Source: Aromatoleum bremense
GTDB lineage: Bacteria > Pseudomonadota > Gammaproteobacteria > Burkholderiales > Rhodocyclaceae
NCBI RefSeq assembly: GCF_017894365.1
Contig: NZ_CP059467.1
Coordinates: 620,001-684,000, forward strand
DNA: 64,000 bases
Reading direction: 5' to 3'
A program made the translations under genes and the position numbers. Every line of letters begins with the position of its first letter. Position 1 is the first letter of the stretch. Shown piece after piece: positions 10,344 to 18,757 of this stretch. The notes under the pieces are model-generated. The model saw only the letters and a list, made by a program, of their open reading frames with translations, searched no databases and had not been told where the DNA came from.

Positions 10344-11849
10344 ATGTTCCAGCCGCCCAGTCCGATCTATCCGGTCGCCGGCATCCGCACCATCGAAGCG
10401 CGCGTCGCACCGCTCGCCCAGCCGACGCTGATGGAGCGGGCCGGCCGCGCGGCGGCGGAAGAAGCCGTGCGCCTGACGCAGGACCGTGCAGGACACGTGC
10501 TTATCGTGTGCGGGCCGGGTAACAACGGCGGCGACGGGCTGGTCATGGCCCGCCGGCTCCTGCAGGCCGGGCGGTCGGTGACGGTGGCGTTCGCCGAAGA
10601 TCCGCGCAGTCTGCCGCCCGACGCCGCGGCGGCGTTCACGGCGTGGCGTGCGGCCGGCGGTGAAACGGTTTCGGACTTTCCCGGCGCGCCGGCGAACGGC
10701 TGGGCACTCGTTGTCGACGCACTGTTCGGTATCGGCCTGCGACGGCCGATCGAAGGCCGCTACGCGCGCTGGATCGACACGATGAACGCGCAGCGGGCAC
10801 CGCGGCTCGCGATCGACATCCCGAGTGGCCTCGACGCCGACACCGGCGCAATCCTCGGCACGGTGTTCCAGGCGACCGCAACGCTGACCTTCATCGCGCT
10901 CAAGCCCGGGCTGCTCACGCTCGACGGGCCGGACTACGCCGGCACGGTCCACGTCCATCGGCTCGACATCGACCCCACTGCCTGGCTTTCGCCCCCGGGA
11001 TTCGAGATCCGCCCCGCAATGGTGCGGGAGTTCATGCGGCCGCGACGGCAAAACACGCACAAAGGCAGCTATGGCGACGTCGGCATCATCGGCGGGGCGC
11101 CTGGGATGACCGGCGCGGCGCTGCTCGCCGGCCGGGCGGCGCTGAAACTCGGGAGCGGCCGGGTGTATGTCGGCCTCGTCGACGATTACGCGCTCCCGGT
11201 CGACCACACCCAGCCTGAACTGATGTTGAAGCGGCCGGAACAGGTTCTCGAACAGGCCAGCGTCCTCGCGCTCGGGCCGGGCCTGGGCACCAGCGCGACC
11301 GCTCTTGCGCTGCTCGAGCGTGCGGCCCGATCCGATCGCCCCCTGCTGCTCGATGCCGACGCGCTCAACCTGCTGGCCGACGCGCCACACCTGAAAGCGC
11401 AGGTCGCCGCACGCGAGGCCCCGACCTTGCTCACTCCCCACCCCGGCGAGGCCGGTCGACTCCTCGGCATCGGCACCGCTCACGTGCAAGCTGACCGCGT
11501 TGCCTCCGCGCTCGAACTGGCGACGCGCTTTCGCGCCGACGTCGTGCTCAAGGGAGGCGGCAGCGTCCTTGCGACAACGACAGGGCAATGGTTCATCAAC
11601 ACCACCGGCCATCCCGGCATGGCGAGCGCCGGTATGGGAGACGTACTGACCGGCCTGATCGCCAGCCTGCTCGCCCAAGGCTGGCCCGCCCGTTCAGCGC
11701 TGCTTGCCGCGGTGCATCTGCATGGTGCGGCCGCCGATCGCCTTGCCCGCGAAGGCATCGGGCCGATCGGGCTGACCGCGAGCGAAGTCGCCGAGGCCGC
11801 GCGCGGCGTATTCAACGGCTGGATCGTGAAGGCCGCCCGGGGGCGCTGA
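10344..11849 (+). CDS. nnr: Bifunctional NAD(P)H-hydrate repair enzyme
   Basis: This enzyme repairs hydrated NADH and NADPH. An N-terminal YjeF-type epimerase domain (about residues 1-215, with GPGNNGGDGLV near 56) is fused to a C-terminal ADP-dependent dehydratase of the ribokinase-like fold (about 230-500). The latter shows the HKGSYG start, LLTPHPGEAGRL, and GMASAGMGDVLTG near the active site. The start MFQPPSPIY at 10344 is preferred to a TTG at 10326 because it has GGAG at 10335-10338. The product is 501 residues. Confidence 0.95.
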   Translation: MFQPPSPIYPVAGIRTIEARVAPLAQPTLMERAGRAAAEEAVRLTQDRAGHVLIVCGPGNNGGDGLVMARRLLQAGRSVTVAFAEDPRSLPPDAAAAFTAWRAAGGETVSDFPGAPANGWALVVDALFGIGLRRPIEGRYARWIDTMNAQRAPRLAIDIPSGLDADTGAILGTVFQATATLTFIALKPGLLTLDGPDYAGTVHVHRLDIDPTAWLSPPGFEIRPAMVREFMRPRRQNTHKGSYGDVGIIGGAPGMTGAALLAGRAALKLGSGRVYVGLVDDYALPVDHTQPELMLKRPEQVLEQASVLALGPGLGTSATALALLERAARSDRPLLLDADALNLLADAPHLKAQVAAREAPTLLTPHPGEAGRLLGIGTAHVQADRVASALELATRFRADVVLKGGGSVLATTTGQWFINTTGHPGMASAGMGDVLTGLIASLLAQGWPARSALLAAVHLHGAAADRLAREGIGPIGLTASEVAEAARGVFNGWIVKAARGR

Positions 11850-11895
11850 AGTGAGTGGTCTTGATGCGATGTCGGAAGCGCGCCCGGTGCGCTGC

Positions 11896-11901
11896 TAGAA
11901 T
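11896..11901 (+). promoter_or_regulatory. Probable -10 element TAGAAT of the HD-GYP gene
   Basis: TAGAAT followed by CGGC lies 27 nt before the ATG at 11929. No clear -35 is visible. It matches the spacing seen for nnr, nadC and two other genes. Confidence 0.4.
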
Positions 11902-11928
11902 CGGCGCTCGTCCCGACATTCGCCCTTC

Positions 11929-13179
11929 ATGCCGCAAATCAGCGTCAATCGCCTCCAGCCCGGAATATTCGTCTCGCTCTCGGGCCATGGATGGATGAAA
12001 CACCCGTTCCTGCTGAACCGGTTCTGCCTTTCGAGCGAGCGGCAGATCCAGGCGATGCGCGAAATGGGGATCGTCGCGGTCGAGTGGGACCCCGCGCGCA
12101 GTACCGTCGCACCGCTCCCCGAAAGCCCTGCCGGAAGCGCCAGCGCGCCGGAGCCGGATTTCGGTTGTGCGGCGCTGGCCGGCATGCAGGACGAAAAACG
12201 CGTGCGTCTCGAGCGGGTGCGACAGCAGCGCGAAGGCCTGGCGCGTCGGGAACGGCAGTTCGAACAGCAGGCCGTCGTGGCGGGCGACATCTTCCGCTCC
12301 CTGCTCGCCCGCCCGCAGGACGCCCACCGCCACGCTTGCGCGCTGGTCGGCGGGATCGTCGAAAACCTGCTCGGTACCGAGAACATGGTCATCCATCTCG
12401 TCAGCCAGAAGAGCCGCGAAGGCGGTCTCGCCTTTCACGCGCTGAACGTGATGGGCCTTTCGCTGATGCTGGGCAAAACGCTGCGGCTGCCGGACGAGGA
12501 CATGAGGCACCTCGGCCTCGGTGCGCTCCTTCACGACGTGGGCAAGCAGGACATCCCGCCGCGCATTCTGCGCAGCACTCAGCGTACGGCGCCGGAAGAG
12601 GAATTCTACCGGGCACACGTCGGCTACGGCATCAAGGCGGTCAGTGCGCTGCGCGCGCTGCCCGTGCCGGTCAAGAACATCATCGCCTGTCATCACGAGC
12701 ATTGCGACGGCAGCGGATTTCCAAACCGCCTCGTGGCGGAAAGGATTCCCCGTCTCGCCCGCATTGCAGCGATTGCGAATCGCTACGACAACCTGTGCAA
12801 TCCGTTCGACCTGCGCGAAGCGAAGGCGCCGGCCGAAGCGCTGCGGCAGATGTTCCGCAACGAGGCCGCCCGCTATGACCGGCAGATGGTGGAACTGTTC
12901 ATCAAGACACTCGGAGTCTACCCGCCGGGGACTTTTGTCGCCTTGTCGAACGGCAGTGTCGGCATGGTCGTCGAAACCAACGCCGCCGACCTGCTCCACC
13001 CGCTGGTGATGCTGTACGACCCGGACATTCCGCGCTCGGAGGCACTGCTGATCGACCTGCGCGACGCCGAACTGAGCATCGAATCGGCATTGAGCGCCGC
13101 AAAGCTTCCGGTCGAAACCGTCGAATACCTCGCCCCGCGCGGTCGTCTCGACTACCTTGTCGAAGGCAGCAGGAATTAG
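11929..13179 (+). CDS. HD-GYP domain protein, probable cyclic-di-GMP phosphodiesterase
   Basis: HD-GYP proteins hydrolyse cyclic-di-GMP. The 416-residue protein has an N-terminal DUF3391-like region (about 1-60), a charged helical linker (80-115) and an HD-GYP domain. Visible motifs are HD at 202-203 in LLHDVGKQDIP, His230, HHE at 255-257 and DGSGFP at 260-265 (Phe replaces the usual Tyr of GYP). The later D-x-x-D motif reads NRYD at 284-287, so one potential metal ligand is Asn. I recall this variant in related betaproteobacterial proteins, so activity remains possible. No membrane segment or receiver domain is present. Confidence 0.85.
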   Translation: MPQISVNRLQPGIFVSLSGHGWMKHPFLLNRFCLSSERQIQAMREMGIVAVEWDPARSTVAPLPESPAGSASAPEPDFGCAALAGMQDEKRVRLERVRQQREGLARRERQFEQQAVVAGDIFRSLLARPQDAHRHACALVGGIVENLLGTENMVIHLVSQKSREGGLAFHALNVMGLSLMLGKTLRLPDEDMRHLGLGALLHDVGKQDIPPRILRSTQRTAPEEEFYRAHVGYGIKAVSALRALPVPVKNIIACHHEHCDGSGFPNRLVAERIPRLARIAAIANRYDNLCNPFDLREAKAPAEALRQMFRNEAARYDRQMVELFIKTLGVYPPGTFVALSNGSVGMVVETNAADLLHPLVMLYDPDIPRSEALLIDLRDAELSIESALSAAKLPVETVEYLAPRGRLDYLVEGSRN

Positions 13180-13270
13180 GAAACCGGCGAGCGGGAAATA
13201 CCGCGCCCGTGCGCTTCGATCCGGGACTTCCGGGTTTCGTCTGCCCCCACAATAATCGAGCCCCCGCCCC

Positions 13271-14263
13271 ATGTCCGACACTCACCCCCATGCGCTGCGC
13301 AGCATCATGTTGCTCCTCGGTGCGCTGTTCCTGTTCGTGCTCCTCGATGCCACTGCCAAACGCCTCGCCGCGACCTACCCGGTCCCGATGCTGGTGTGGT
13401 CGCGCTACGCGCTGCACTTCCTGCTGATGGTGGTGTTCCTGGCGCCGTCGATGCGACTCAAACTCGTTACAACGAGGCGACCGGGCCGACAGATTGTTCG
13501 CGCCACCTGCCTGCTCGCCGTGACCTTCTTCAATATCGCCGCGCTGCAGGTGATGCCGCTGGCCGAGACCACCGCGATCGTCTTCGCCGCGCCGCTGATG
13601 GTCACCCTGATGGCGGGGCCGCTGCTCGGCGAACGCATCGGCCCGCTGCGCTGGGTCGCGGTCGTGACCGGTTTCGTCGGCGTCCTGCTGATCGCCCGGC
13701 CCGGCGGCGCGCTGGTGGCCGAAGGCGTCGCCCTCGCCCTCGGGGCGGCCGTGAGCTACGCGGCCTACCAGATTCTCACCCGCCAGCTTTCCCCGACCGA
13801 AACCCCGGTCAACATGCTGTTCTACACGGCGCTGGTCGGCACTGCCGCCACGAGCCTCGCGCTGCCGTGGTTGTGGGAGGGCCCGATGCCCGGGCCGCTG
13901 GATGCGCTGCTGATCGCATCGCTCGGAATCTACGGCGGCTGCGGGCATTTCCTGCTGATCCGCGCCTTCCGCGACGCTCCGGCTTCGATGCTGTCGCCGA
14001 TCCTGTACGTGCAGCTGCTGTGGGCGACCCTGATTGGCTGGTTCGGCTTCGGCCAACTGCCGGACGGCTGGGGACTGGTCGGCATCCTGACGATCGGCGG
14101 CGCAGGCGTGCTGATCGCCATCGACGGCCGCCGCGCCGCGCAGCGCCGGCAGGAGGCGCTTGCCACGGCTCACGAACCGGCGTCCAGGACAAACGAGATT
14201 CGCGCCATCGAAGGGGCGGAACCGCTAGAATCCCCGCTCCACTTCGAAGGCCGACGCCAATGA
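13271..14263 (+). CDS. EamA/DMT-superfamily transporter
   Basis: This is an inner-membrane permease of the drug/metabolite transporter superfamily. The 330 residues form about ten hydrophobic helices in two EamA repeats (roughly 15-145 and 155-290). The second half contains the typical GGCGHFLLIRAF and ending GVLIAIDGRRAA, followed by a hydrophilic tail. The substrate cannot be predicted. It overlaps nadC by 4 nt (ATGA), although a promoter-like element for nadC lies inside its 3' end. Confidence 0.88.
   Translation: MSDTHPHALRSIMLLLGALFLFVLLDATAKRLAATYPVPMLVWSRYALHFLLMVVFLAPSMRLKLVTTRRPGRQIVRATCLLAVTFFNIAALQVMPLAETTAIVFAAPLMVTLMAGPLLGERIGPLRWVAVVTGFVGVLLIARPGGALVAEGVALALGAAVSYAAYQILTRQLSPTETPVNMLFYTALVGTAATSLALPWLWEGPMPGPLDALLIASLGIYGGCGHFLLIRAFRDAPASMLSPILYVQLLWATLIGWFGFGQLPDGWGLVGILTIGGAGVLIAIDGRRAAQRRQEALATAHEPASRTNEIRAIEGAEPLESPLHFEGRRQ
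14226..14231 (+). promoter_or_regulatory. Probable -10 element TAGAAT of nadC
   Basis: TAGAAT followed by CCCC lies 28 nt before the nadC ATG and inside the coding sequence of the transporter. It would give nadC its own promoter besides translational coupling. Confidence 0.4.
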
Positions 14264-15108
14264 ATCTGTCACAACAGCTACGCATCGAAATCCAGCGCAA
14301 CGTTGCCGCCTCGCTGGCGGAAGATGTCGGCACGGGCGACCTCACCGCGCGTCTGATCCCCTGGGAAACCGACGCGCGCGGCCGCGTCATCACTCGCGAG
14401 GCGGCGGTCCTGTGCGGCACCGCGTGGTTCGACGCTGCGTTCGAGGTGCTGAGCCCCGCCGCCGCAGTCGTCTGGCACGTACGCGATGGCGACCGGATCG
14501 AACCGGGCCAGGTGCTGTGCGAAGTTGTCGCAAGCGCCCGTGTGCTGCTCACCGCCGAGCGCACCGCGTTGAATTTTCTGCAGTTGCTTTCAGCGACCGC
14601 GACCGCGACCCGGCGTTTCGTCGACGCGATCGCCGGCACCCGCGCGAAGATCGTCGACACCCGCAAGACGCTGCCCGGCCTGCGCCTCGCGCAGAAATAC
14701 GCGGTGACGGTGGGCGGCGGAGTGAACCACCGCGTCGGACTCTACGACGGCATCCTGGTCAAGGAAAACCACATCATCGCCGCCGGCAGCATCGCCCGCG
14801 TCATCGAGCAGGCCCAGGCGATCGCGCCGTCGAACGTGTTCATCGAGATCGAGGTCGAGACGCTCGAAGAGCTCCATGAAGCGCTCGACGCCGGCGCGAA
14901 GATGATCCTGCTCGACAACATGAGCCTCGAGACGATGCGCGAAGCCGTACGCATCGCCGACGGGCGCGCTGAGCTCGAAGCATCGGGCGGCGTGAATCTC
15001 GAAAAAGTGCGCGCGATCGCCGAAACGGGCGTGGACCGTATTTCGATCGGCAGTCTGACGAAGGACGTCCGGGCGATCGACCTGTCGCTGCGTCACGTCG
15101 AGGAATGA
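14260..15108 (+). CDS. nadC: Nicotinate-nucleotide pyrophosphorylase (quinolinate phosphoribosyltransferase)
   Basis: NadC converts quinolinate and PRPP to nicotinate mononucleotide, CO2 and pyrophosphate in de novo NAD synthesis. The 282-residue protein has the family length. Visible signatures are the N-terminal EDVGTGDLTA, the RKTLPGLRLAQKYAV substrate loop, NHR shortly after, KENH, and the Gly-rich C-terminal ASGGVN and ISIGSLT phosphate-binding strands. The ATG at 14260 overlaps the stop of the transporter gene. Confidence 0.97.
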   Translation: MNLSQQLRIEIQRNVAASLAEDVGTGDLTARLIPWETDARGRVITREAAVLCGTAWFDAAFEVLSPAAAVVWHVRDGDRIEPGQVLCEVVASARVLLTAERTALNFLQLLSATATATRRFVDAIAGTRAKIVDTRKTLPGLRLAQKYAVTVGGGVNHRVGLYDGILVKENHIIAAGSIARVIEQAQAIAPSNVFIEIEVETLEELHEALDAGAKMILLDNMSLETMREAVRIADGRAELEASGGVNLEKVRAIAETGVDRISIGSLTKDVRAIDLSLRHVEE

Positions 15109-15158
15109 GGGCCGCTTCGGGTTAGACAGATCCGGACCAGAGCAGCCGCCCTCCACAC

Positions 15159-15207
15159 CGGGCACGGACTGCCCGACAAGGGCCGCGACGGACTCCCGTT
15201 CGCGGCC
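15159..15207. terminator. Two hairpins between convergent nadC and thrC
   Basis: CGGGCA/TGCCCG (15159-15164 and 15170-15175) and GGCCGCGA/TCGCGGCC (15181-15188 and 15200-15207) sit between the converging genes. Neither strand has a T run, so termination by these stems is inferred from position only. Confidence 0.4.
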
Positions 15208-15221
15208 TCCCTCTGCCGGCG

Positions 15222-16661
15222 CTACACGCGCTCGACAATGAAGCGCTTGACCGCCTCGACATCCGGCGCCATGAGTTCGACGCGCTGCGGCAGGTTCTCG
15301 ATGCCTTCGAGCTCAGCCGGACGCTCCGGCTCGCGCCCGAGCGCTTCACGGATCGTTTCGGCGAACTTTGCCGGCAATGCGGTTTCGAGCACCAGCAACG
15401 GCACGCCCGCCGGCACGCTGCCGGCACAGTCCCAGGCGACCTTGATGCCGTCGGCGGTGTGCGTGTCGATCATCGTGCCGTATTGCTCGAACACCTTGCG
15501 GATCGTCGCCACGCGCCCCGCATGCGAACTGCAGCCGGACACGAGCGCGAAATCGCCGATGCGGGCGAAATCGGCGGACCCCGACAGGTCGAAGGCGCCG
15601 CCTGCATCCACCGCCTTCCAGAGTTCGGCGACCCGCTTCGAGTCGCGCCCGACAAGGTCGAACACGAAGCGTTCGAAGTTCGACGCTTTGGAAATGTCCA
15701 TCGACGGGCTCGACGTGACGTGTGTTTCGGCAGCCTTGCGCGGACGATAGACGCCGGTGCGGAAGAACTCGTCGAGCACGTCGTTTTCGTTCGTCGCGAG
15801 GATCAGCCGCGCGATTGGCAGCCCCATCTGGCGGGCGATGTGGCCGGCGCAGATGTTGCCGAAATTGCCCGACGGCACGCAGAAGGCGACCTGTTCGTCG
15901 TTGGACTGCGTCGCAGCGAAGTAGCCTTTGAAGTAATAGACGATCTGCGCCGCAACGCGCGCCCAGTTGATCGAATTGACTGCGCCGATCTTGTACCTGG
16001 CCTTGAAGGCGGCGTCGTTCGAGACCGCCTTCACGATGTCCTGCGCGTCGTCGAACATGCCCGTGACGGCGATGTTGTAGATGTTCTCGTCCTGCAGGGA
16101 ATACATCTGCGCGCGCTGGAAGGCGCTCATCTTGCCGTGCGGCGACAGCATGAAGACGCGCACGGCATGCTTGCCGCGCATCGCGTACTCAGCCGCCGAG
16201 CCGGTGTCGCCGGAAGTCGCGCCGAGGATGTTGATGGTCTCGCCACGGCGCTCCAGGACGTACTCGAACAGGTTGCCGAGCAGCTGCATCGCCATGTCCT
16301 TGAACGCCAGCGTCGGGCCGTTCGACAGCTCCAGCAGGCCGAGCTTGCCGGCTTCGAGCCAATGCACCGGCGTGATCTCGGCGGCGTCGTCGCCCGGACG
16401 CGCGAAGCGATAGACCTGCGCAGTGTAGGTCTTGTCGCAGATCGCCTTCAGGTCGGCGGCGGGAATGTCGGTGATGAACTTCGACAGGATCGCGAACGCG
16501 AGATCCGCATACGACAGCGAGCGCCACGCGTCGAGCTCGGCGCGCGAGATCTGCGGATAGCTTTCGGGGAGGTACAGCCCGCCATCCGGCGCAAGACCGC
16601 CGAGCAGAATGTCGCAAAACTCGGGTCGCGCGGCGTGGCCGCGAGTGGAGAGATACTTCAC
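15222..16661 (-). CDS. thrC: Threonine synthase
   Basis: ThrC is the PLP enzyme converting O-phosphohomoserine to threonine. The GTG at 16661 (MKYLSTRGHA) was chosen over an in-frame extension to 16727 because it matches the family N-terminus and has AAGGA just upstream. This gives 479 residues, the usual length for the proteobacterial type. The PLP lysine is Lys121 in GPTLAFKDMAMQ. The GATSGDTGSAAEYA phosphate-binding loop is also present. Its normal partner hom is 5.3 kb away instead of adjacent. Confidence 0.96.
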   Translation of the reverse strand: MKYLSTRGHAARPEFCDILLGGLAPDGGLYLPESYPQISRAELDAWRSLSYADLAFAILSKFITDIPAADLKAICDKTYTAQVYRFARPGDDAAEITPVHWLEAGKLGLLELSNGPTLAFKDMAMQLLGNLFEYVLERRGETINILGATSGDTGSAAEYAMRGKHAVRVFMLSPHGKMSAFQRAQMYSLQDENIYNIAVTGMFDDAQDIVKAVSNDAAFKARYKIGAVNSINWARVAAQIVYYFKGYFAATQSNDEQVAFCVPSGNFGNICAGHIARQMGLPIARLILATNENDVLDEFFRTGVYRPRKAAETHVTSSPSMDISKASNFERFVFDLVGRDSKRVAELWKAVDAGGAFDLSGSADFARIGDFALVSGCSSHAGRVATIRKVFEQYGTMIDTHTADGIKVAWDCAGSVPAGVPLLVLETALPAKFAETIREALGREPERPAELEGIENLPQRVELMAPDVEAVKRFIVERV

Positions 16662-16810
16662 GGTGGGGTCCTTCAGGTGAGCAGGTTCAAATGGAACGGG
16701 CGGCGGGCCGCTGCAGCGCCGGCGCACAGGTTTCCCGGCGGCACAAGGGCCGCATTATCCGCCAGCGGGCGCACCCAGTCCATGCGCGGCGACCGCACCG
16801 CTCGCCTGGC

Positions 16811-17137
16811 TCAATCCTGCAGCAACGCCGGCGCGAAGCCGAAGCGATAGGCGCCCCAGTGACGACCGCCGACGACGATCGGCAGCGAAAGATCGCACAG
16901 CACCTCGCCGGTGTCGCGCACGTAGGTCTGCAGCAACGCGTGCCCCGTGTTGGCGAGTGCGCGACGACATGTCGGATCATCGTAGATGCGCTTTTGCCGG
17001 CTGAACATCAAGTCATGCTCGGAGTCGCCGTTCGGCTCCGCGGAAAAACGGCGGTTATGGACGGGCATGTAGCAGTTCGTGTCGACCGCCGCGCAGAACG
17101 CCAGGCCGGGGAACCTTTCGAGCGCGCGCTCGTAAAT
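16811..17137 (-). pseudogene. C-terminal sensor fragment of the interrupted chemoreceptor
   Basis: This is the 3' part of the chemoreceptor gene cut by the insertion sequence; its own start is lost. Read from the junction it encodes about 107 residues beginning YERALERFPG and ending APALLQD, with CYMPVHNRRFS, KRIYDDPTC, LLQTYVRDTGEV and LPIVVGGRHWGAYRFG. That last part resembles the small-molecule-binding (Cache/PAS-like) tail of cytoplasmic chemoreceptors. It continues exactly in frame from the codon for Ile398 of the upstream part once the element and one copy of AAAT are removed. Confidence 0.9.
17134..17137. repeat. Left target-site duplication AAAT
   Basis: AAAT directly precedes the left inverted repeat and matches the 4 bp directly after the right inverted repeat (18758-18761). 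This marks insertion by transposition. Confidence 0.85.
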
Positions 17138-17153
17138 AGTCGGCCCTGCAAAA
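17138..17153 (+). repeat. Left terminal inverted repeat of the insertion sequence
   Basis: AGTCGGCCCTGCAAAA is the exact reverse complement of the right end at 18742-18757. The similarity breaks down immediately inside. Confidence 0.93.
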
Positions 17154-17185
17154 CCCTCACAGCCCGCATGAATACTGGGATTCCG

Positions 17186-17250
17186 TCAGAAAGTAGCCCC
17201 ACGATTTCCCTCAGAAAGTAAAATACAGGTGATTGAAACCTCAGGGAAAT
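17186..17250 (+). promoter_or_regulatory. Direct repeats and inverted repeat before the transposase start
   Basis: TCAGAAAGTA occurs twice, at 17186-17195 and 17211-17220. ATTTCCCT (17204-17211) and AGGGAAAT (17243-17250) are inverted, each with GCCCC/GGGGC nearby. The stem would span the first possible transposase start codon (GTG 17229). These may be transposase-binding sites or an RNA structure limiting transposase translation; both are inferences. Confidence 0.4.
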
Positions 17251-17264
17251 GGGGCTCCGTGCAG

Positions 17265-18740
17265 ATGGCAACCGACGATTTTTTCCGATCCCGACTCGAC
17301 CAGATGATTGATCTTCGGCACCCGTTGGTGGTGTTGGCGTCACGCATACCCTGGACGCAGATCGAAGCGGCCTTGGCCCCGGCGTTCGCCCGTAAGCACC
17401 GCGAAGGACAGGTCATCGAAGGCACCGATCTGTTCGGAACGACGCTCGAGATCGCGGGGAGCAGCGTGAGCATGGCGGGCCGGCCGCGGCTACCGATTCG
17501 GCTCATGGCTGCGCTGCTTTACCTCAAGCACGCGTTCAATCTCAGCGATGAAGAACTCGTGGTTCGGTGGTCGGAGAATGTCGTGTGGCAATTTTTCAGC
17601 GGCCTGGACTACTACACGCCAACGCTACCTTGCGATGCCACCCAGATTGGACGGTTTCGGACGGCGATTGGCGAAGCCGGCGTCGAAGAATTGCTCAAGG
17701 CCACGATTGACACGGCCGTGGCGACAAAGGCGGTACGCCCGGTTGAATTTGAACGGGTCATCGTCGACAGCACCGTGCAGGAGAAGGCCATCGCCCATCC
17801 GGTCGATAGCCGGTTGCTGGAGATTGCCCGGGCGAAAGTCGTGCAAGCGGCCAAGTCGGCAGGCATCGCACTGAAGCAGACCTTCATCAAGGAAGGCCGT
17901 GAGCTCCGACGCAAGGCCGGCGGCTACGCCCATGCCAAACAGTTCAAACGCCTTCGACGCACCGTCAAACGGCAACGCACGATCCTTGGCATCGTCCTGC
18001 GCGAGATCAAACGCAAACTCACCACGGCAACGGCACAATCGGGCGCCTCGATCACCCGCCTGACCACCCTGATGGCGCGTGCCGAGCGCATCCGCACGCA
18101 ACAGCCCAAGGACAAGAACAAGCTCTACGCGCTGCACGCGCCGGAGGTCGAGTGTATCGGCAAGGGAAAAGCGCGTAAGCCCTACGAGTTTGGGGTCAAG
18201 GCCAGCATTGCCGTCACGCACAAGAGTGGCCTGATGGTGGGCGCGCGAACTTTCCCAGGTAACCCCTATGACGGCCATGTGCTCAATCAGCAGCTGGAGC
18301 AAACCGCGATCTTGCTGGAGGGGACCGGTAAGGCGCCGAAACAGGTGATCGTCGATCTGGGCTATCGCGGCGTGGATGCAGACAACCCGAGGGTGCAGAT
18401 CATTCACCGTGGCAAGTACAAGTCACTGACACAACAGCAACGCCGATGGCTCAAGCGGCGCCAGGCAGTGGAACCCGCGATTGGGCATCTGAAGTCCGAT
18501 CATCGAATGGACAGATGTTGGCTGCAGGGCTCACTCGGTGATGCATTGCATACTGTGCTCTGCGCTGCAGGGTACAACCTGCGGTGGTTGCTGCGGGCAA
18601 TGCTCCGCCTGGGGCTGAAGGCGCTTTTTTTGCGTCCACTATTGCTGTCGCTACTGGCGCTCGTTCTTCACCGTTCGCTCACGCGGACCTGCCCTGCACC
18701 CCACGGTTCGAATGCCGTCGCAACCGGGGCCGGCGGGTGA
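17265..18740 (+). CDS. IS5-family DDE transposase
   Basis: The product cuts and joins the element ends. The start at 17265 (MATDDFFRSRLDQMIDLRHP) is my choice because it matches the conserved beginning of related transposases; a GTG at 17229 would add 12 residues. The product is 491 residues. The catalytic triad is visible as Asp in VIVDSTVQEKA, Asp in VIVDLGYRG and Glu in RRQAVEPAIGHLKSDHRM. A basic helical insertion (about residues 200-260) separates the first two. The frame is complete with no frameshift. Confidence 0.93.
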   Translation: MATDDFFRSRLDQMIDLRHPLVVLASRIPWTQIEAALAPAFARKHREGQVIEGTDLFGTTLEIAGSSVSMAGRPRLPIRLMAALLYLKHAFNLSDEELVVRWSENVVWQFFSGLDYYTPTLPCDATQIGRFRTAIGEAGVEELLKATIDTAVATKAVRPVEFERVIVDSTVQEKAIAHPVDSRLLEIARAKVVQAAKSAGIALKQTFIKEGRELRRKAGGYAHAKQFKRLRRTVKRQRTILGIVLREIKRKLTTATAQSGASITRLTTLMARAERIRTQQPKDKNKLYALHAPEVECIGKGKARKPYEFGVKASIAVTHKSGLMVGARTFPGNPYDGHVLNQQLEQTAILLEGTGKAPKQVIVDLGYRGVDADNPRVQIIHRGKYKSLTQQQRRWLKRRQAVEPAIGHLKSDHRMDRCWLQGSLGDALHTVLCAAGYNLRWLLRAMLRLGLKALFLRPLLLSLLALVLHRSLTRTCPAPHGSNAVATGAGG

Positions 18741-18741
18741 A

Positions 18742-18757
18742 TTTTGCAGGGCCGACT
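18742..18757 (-). repeat. Right terminal inverted repeat of the insertion sequence
   Basis: TTTTGCAGGGCCGACT, one base after the transposase stop codon. It is the perfect reverse complement of the left end. Confidence 0.93.

Larger units (their letters stand above)
17138..18757 (+). mobile_element. Complete IS5-type insertion sequence, 1620 bp
   Basis: The element is bounded by perfect 16-bp terminal inverted repeats and flanked by a 4-bp AAAT duplication. It carries a single transposase gene filling most of its length. It lies inside a chemoreceptor gene on the opposite strand. Ends, duplication and transposase all appear intact, so it may still be mobile. Family assignment to IS5 (IS4/IS5 superfamily) rests on the transposase motifs; I cannot name the ISfinder entry. 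Confidence 0.93.
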
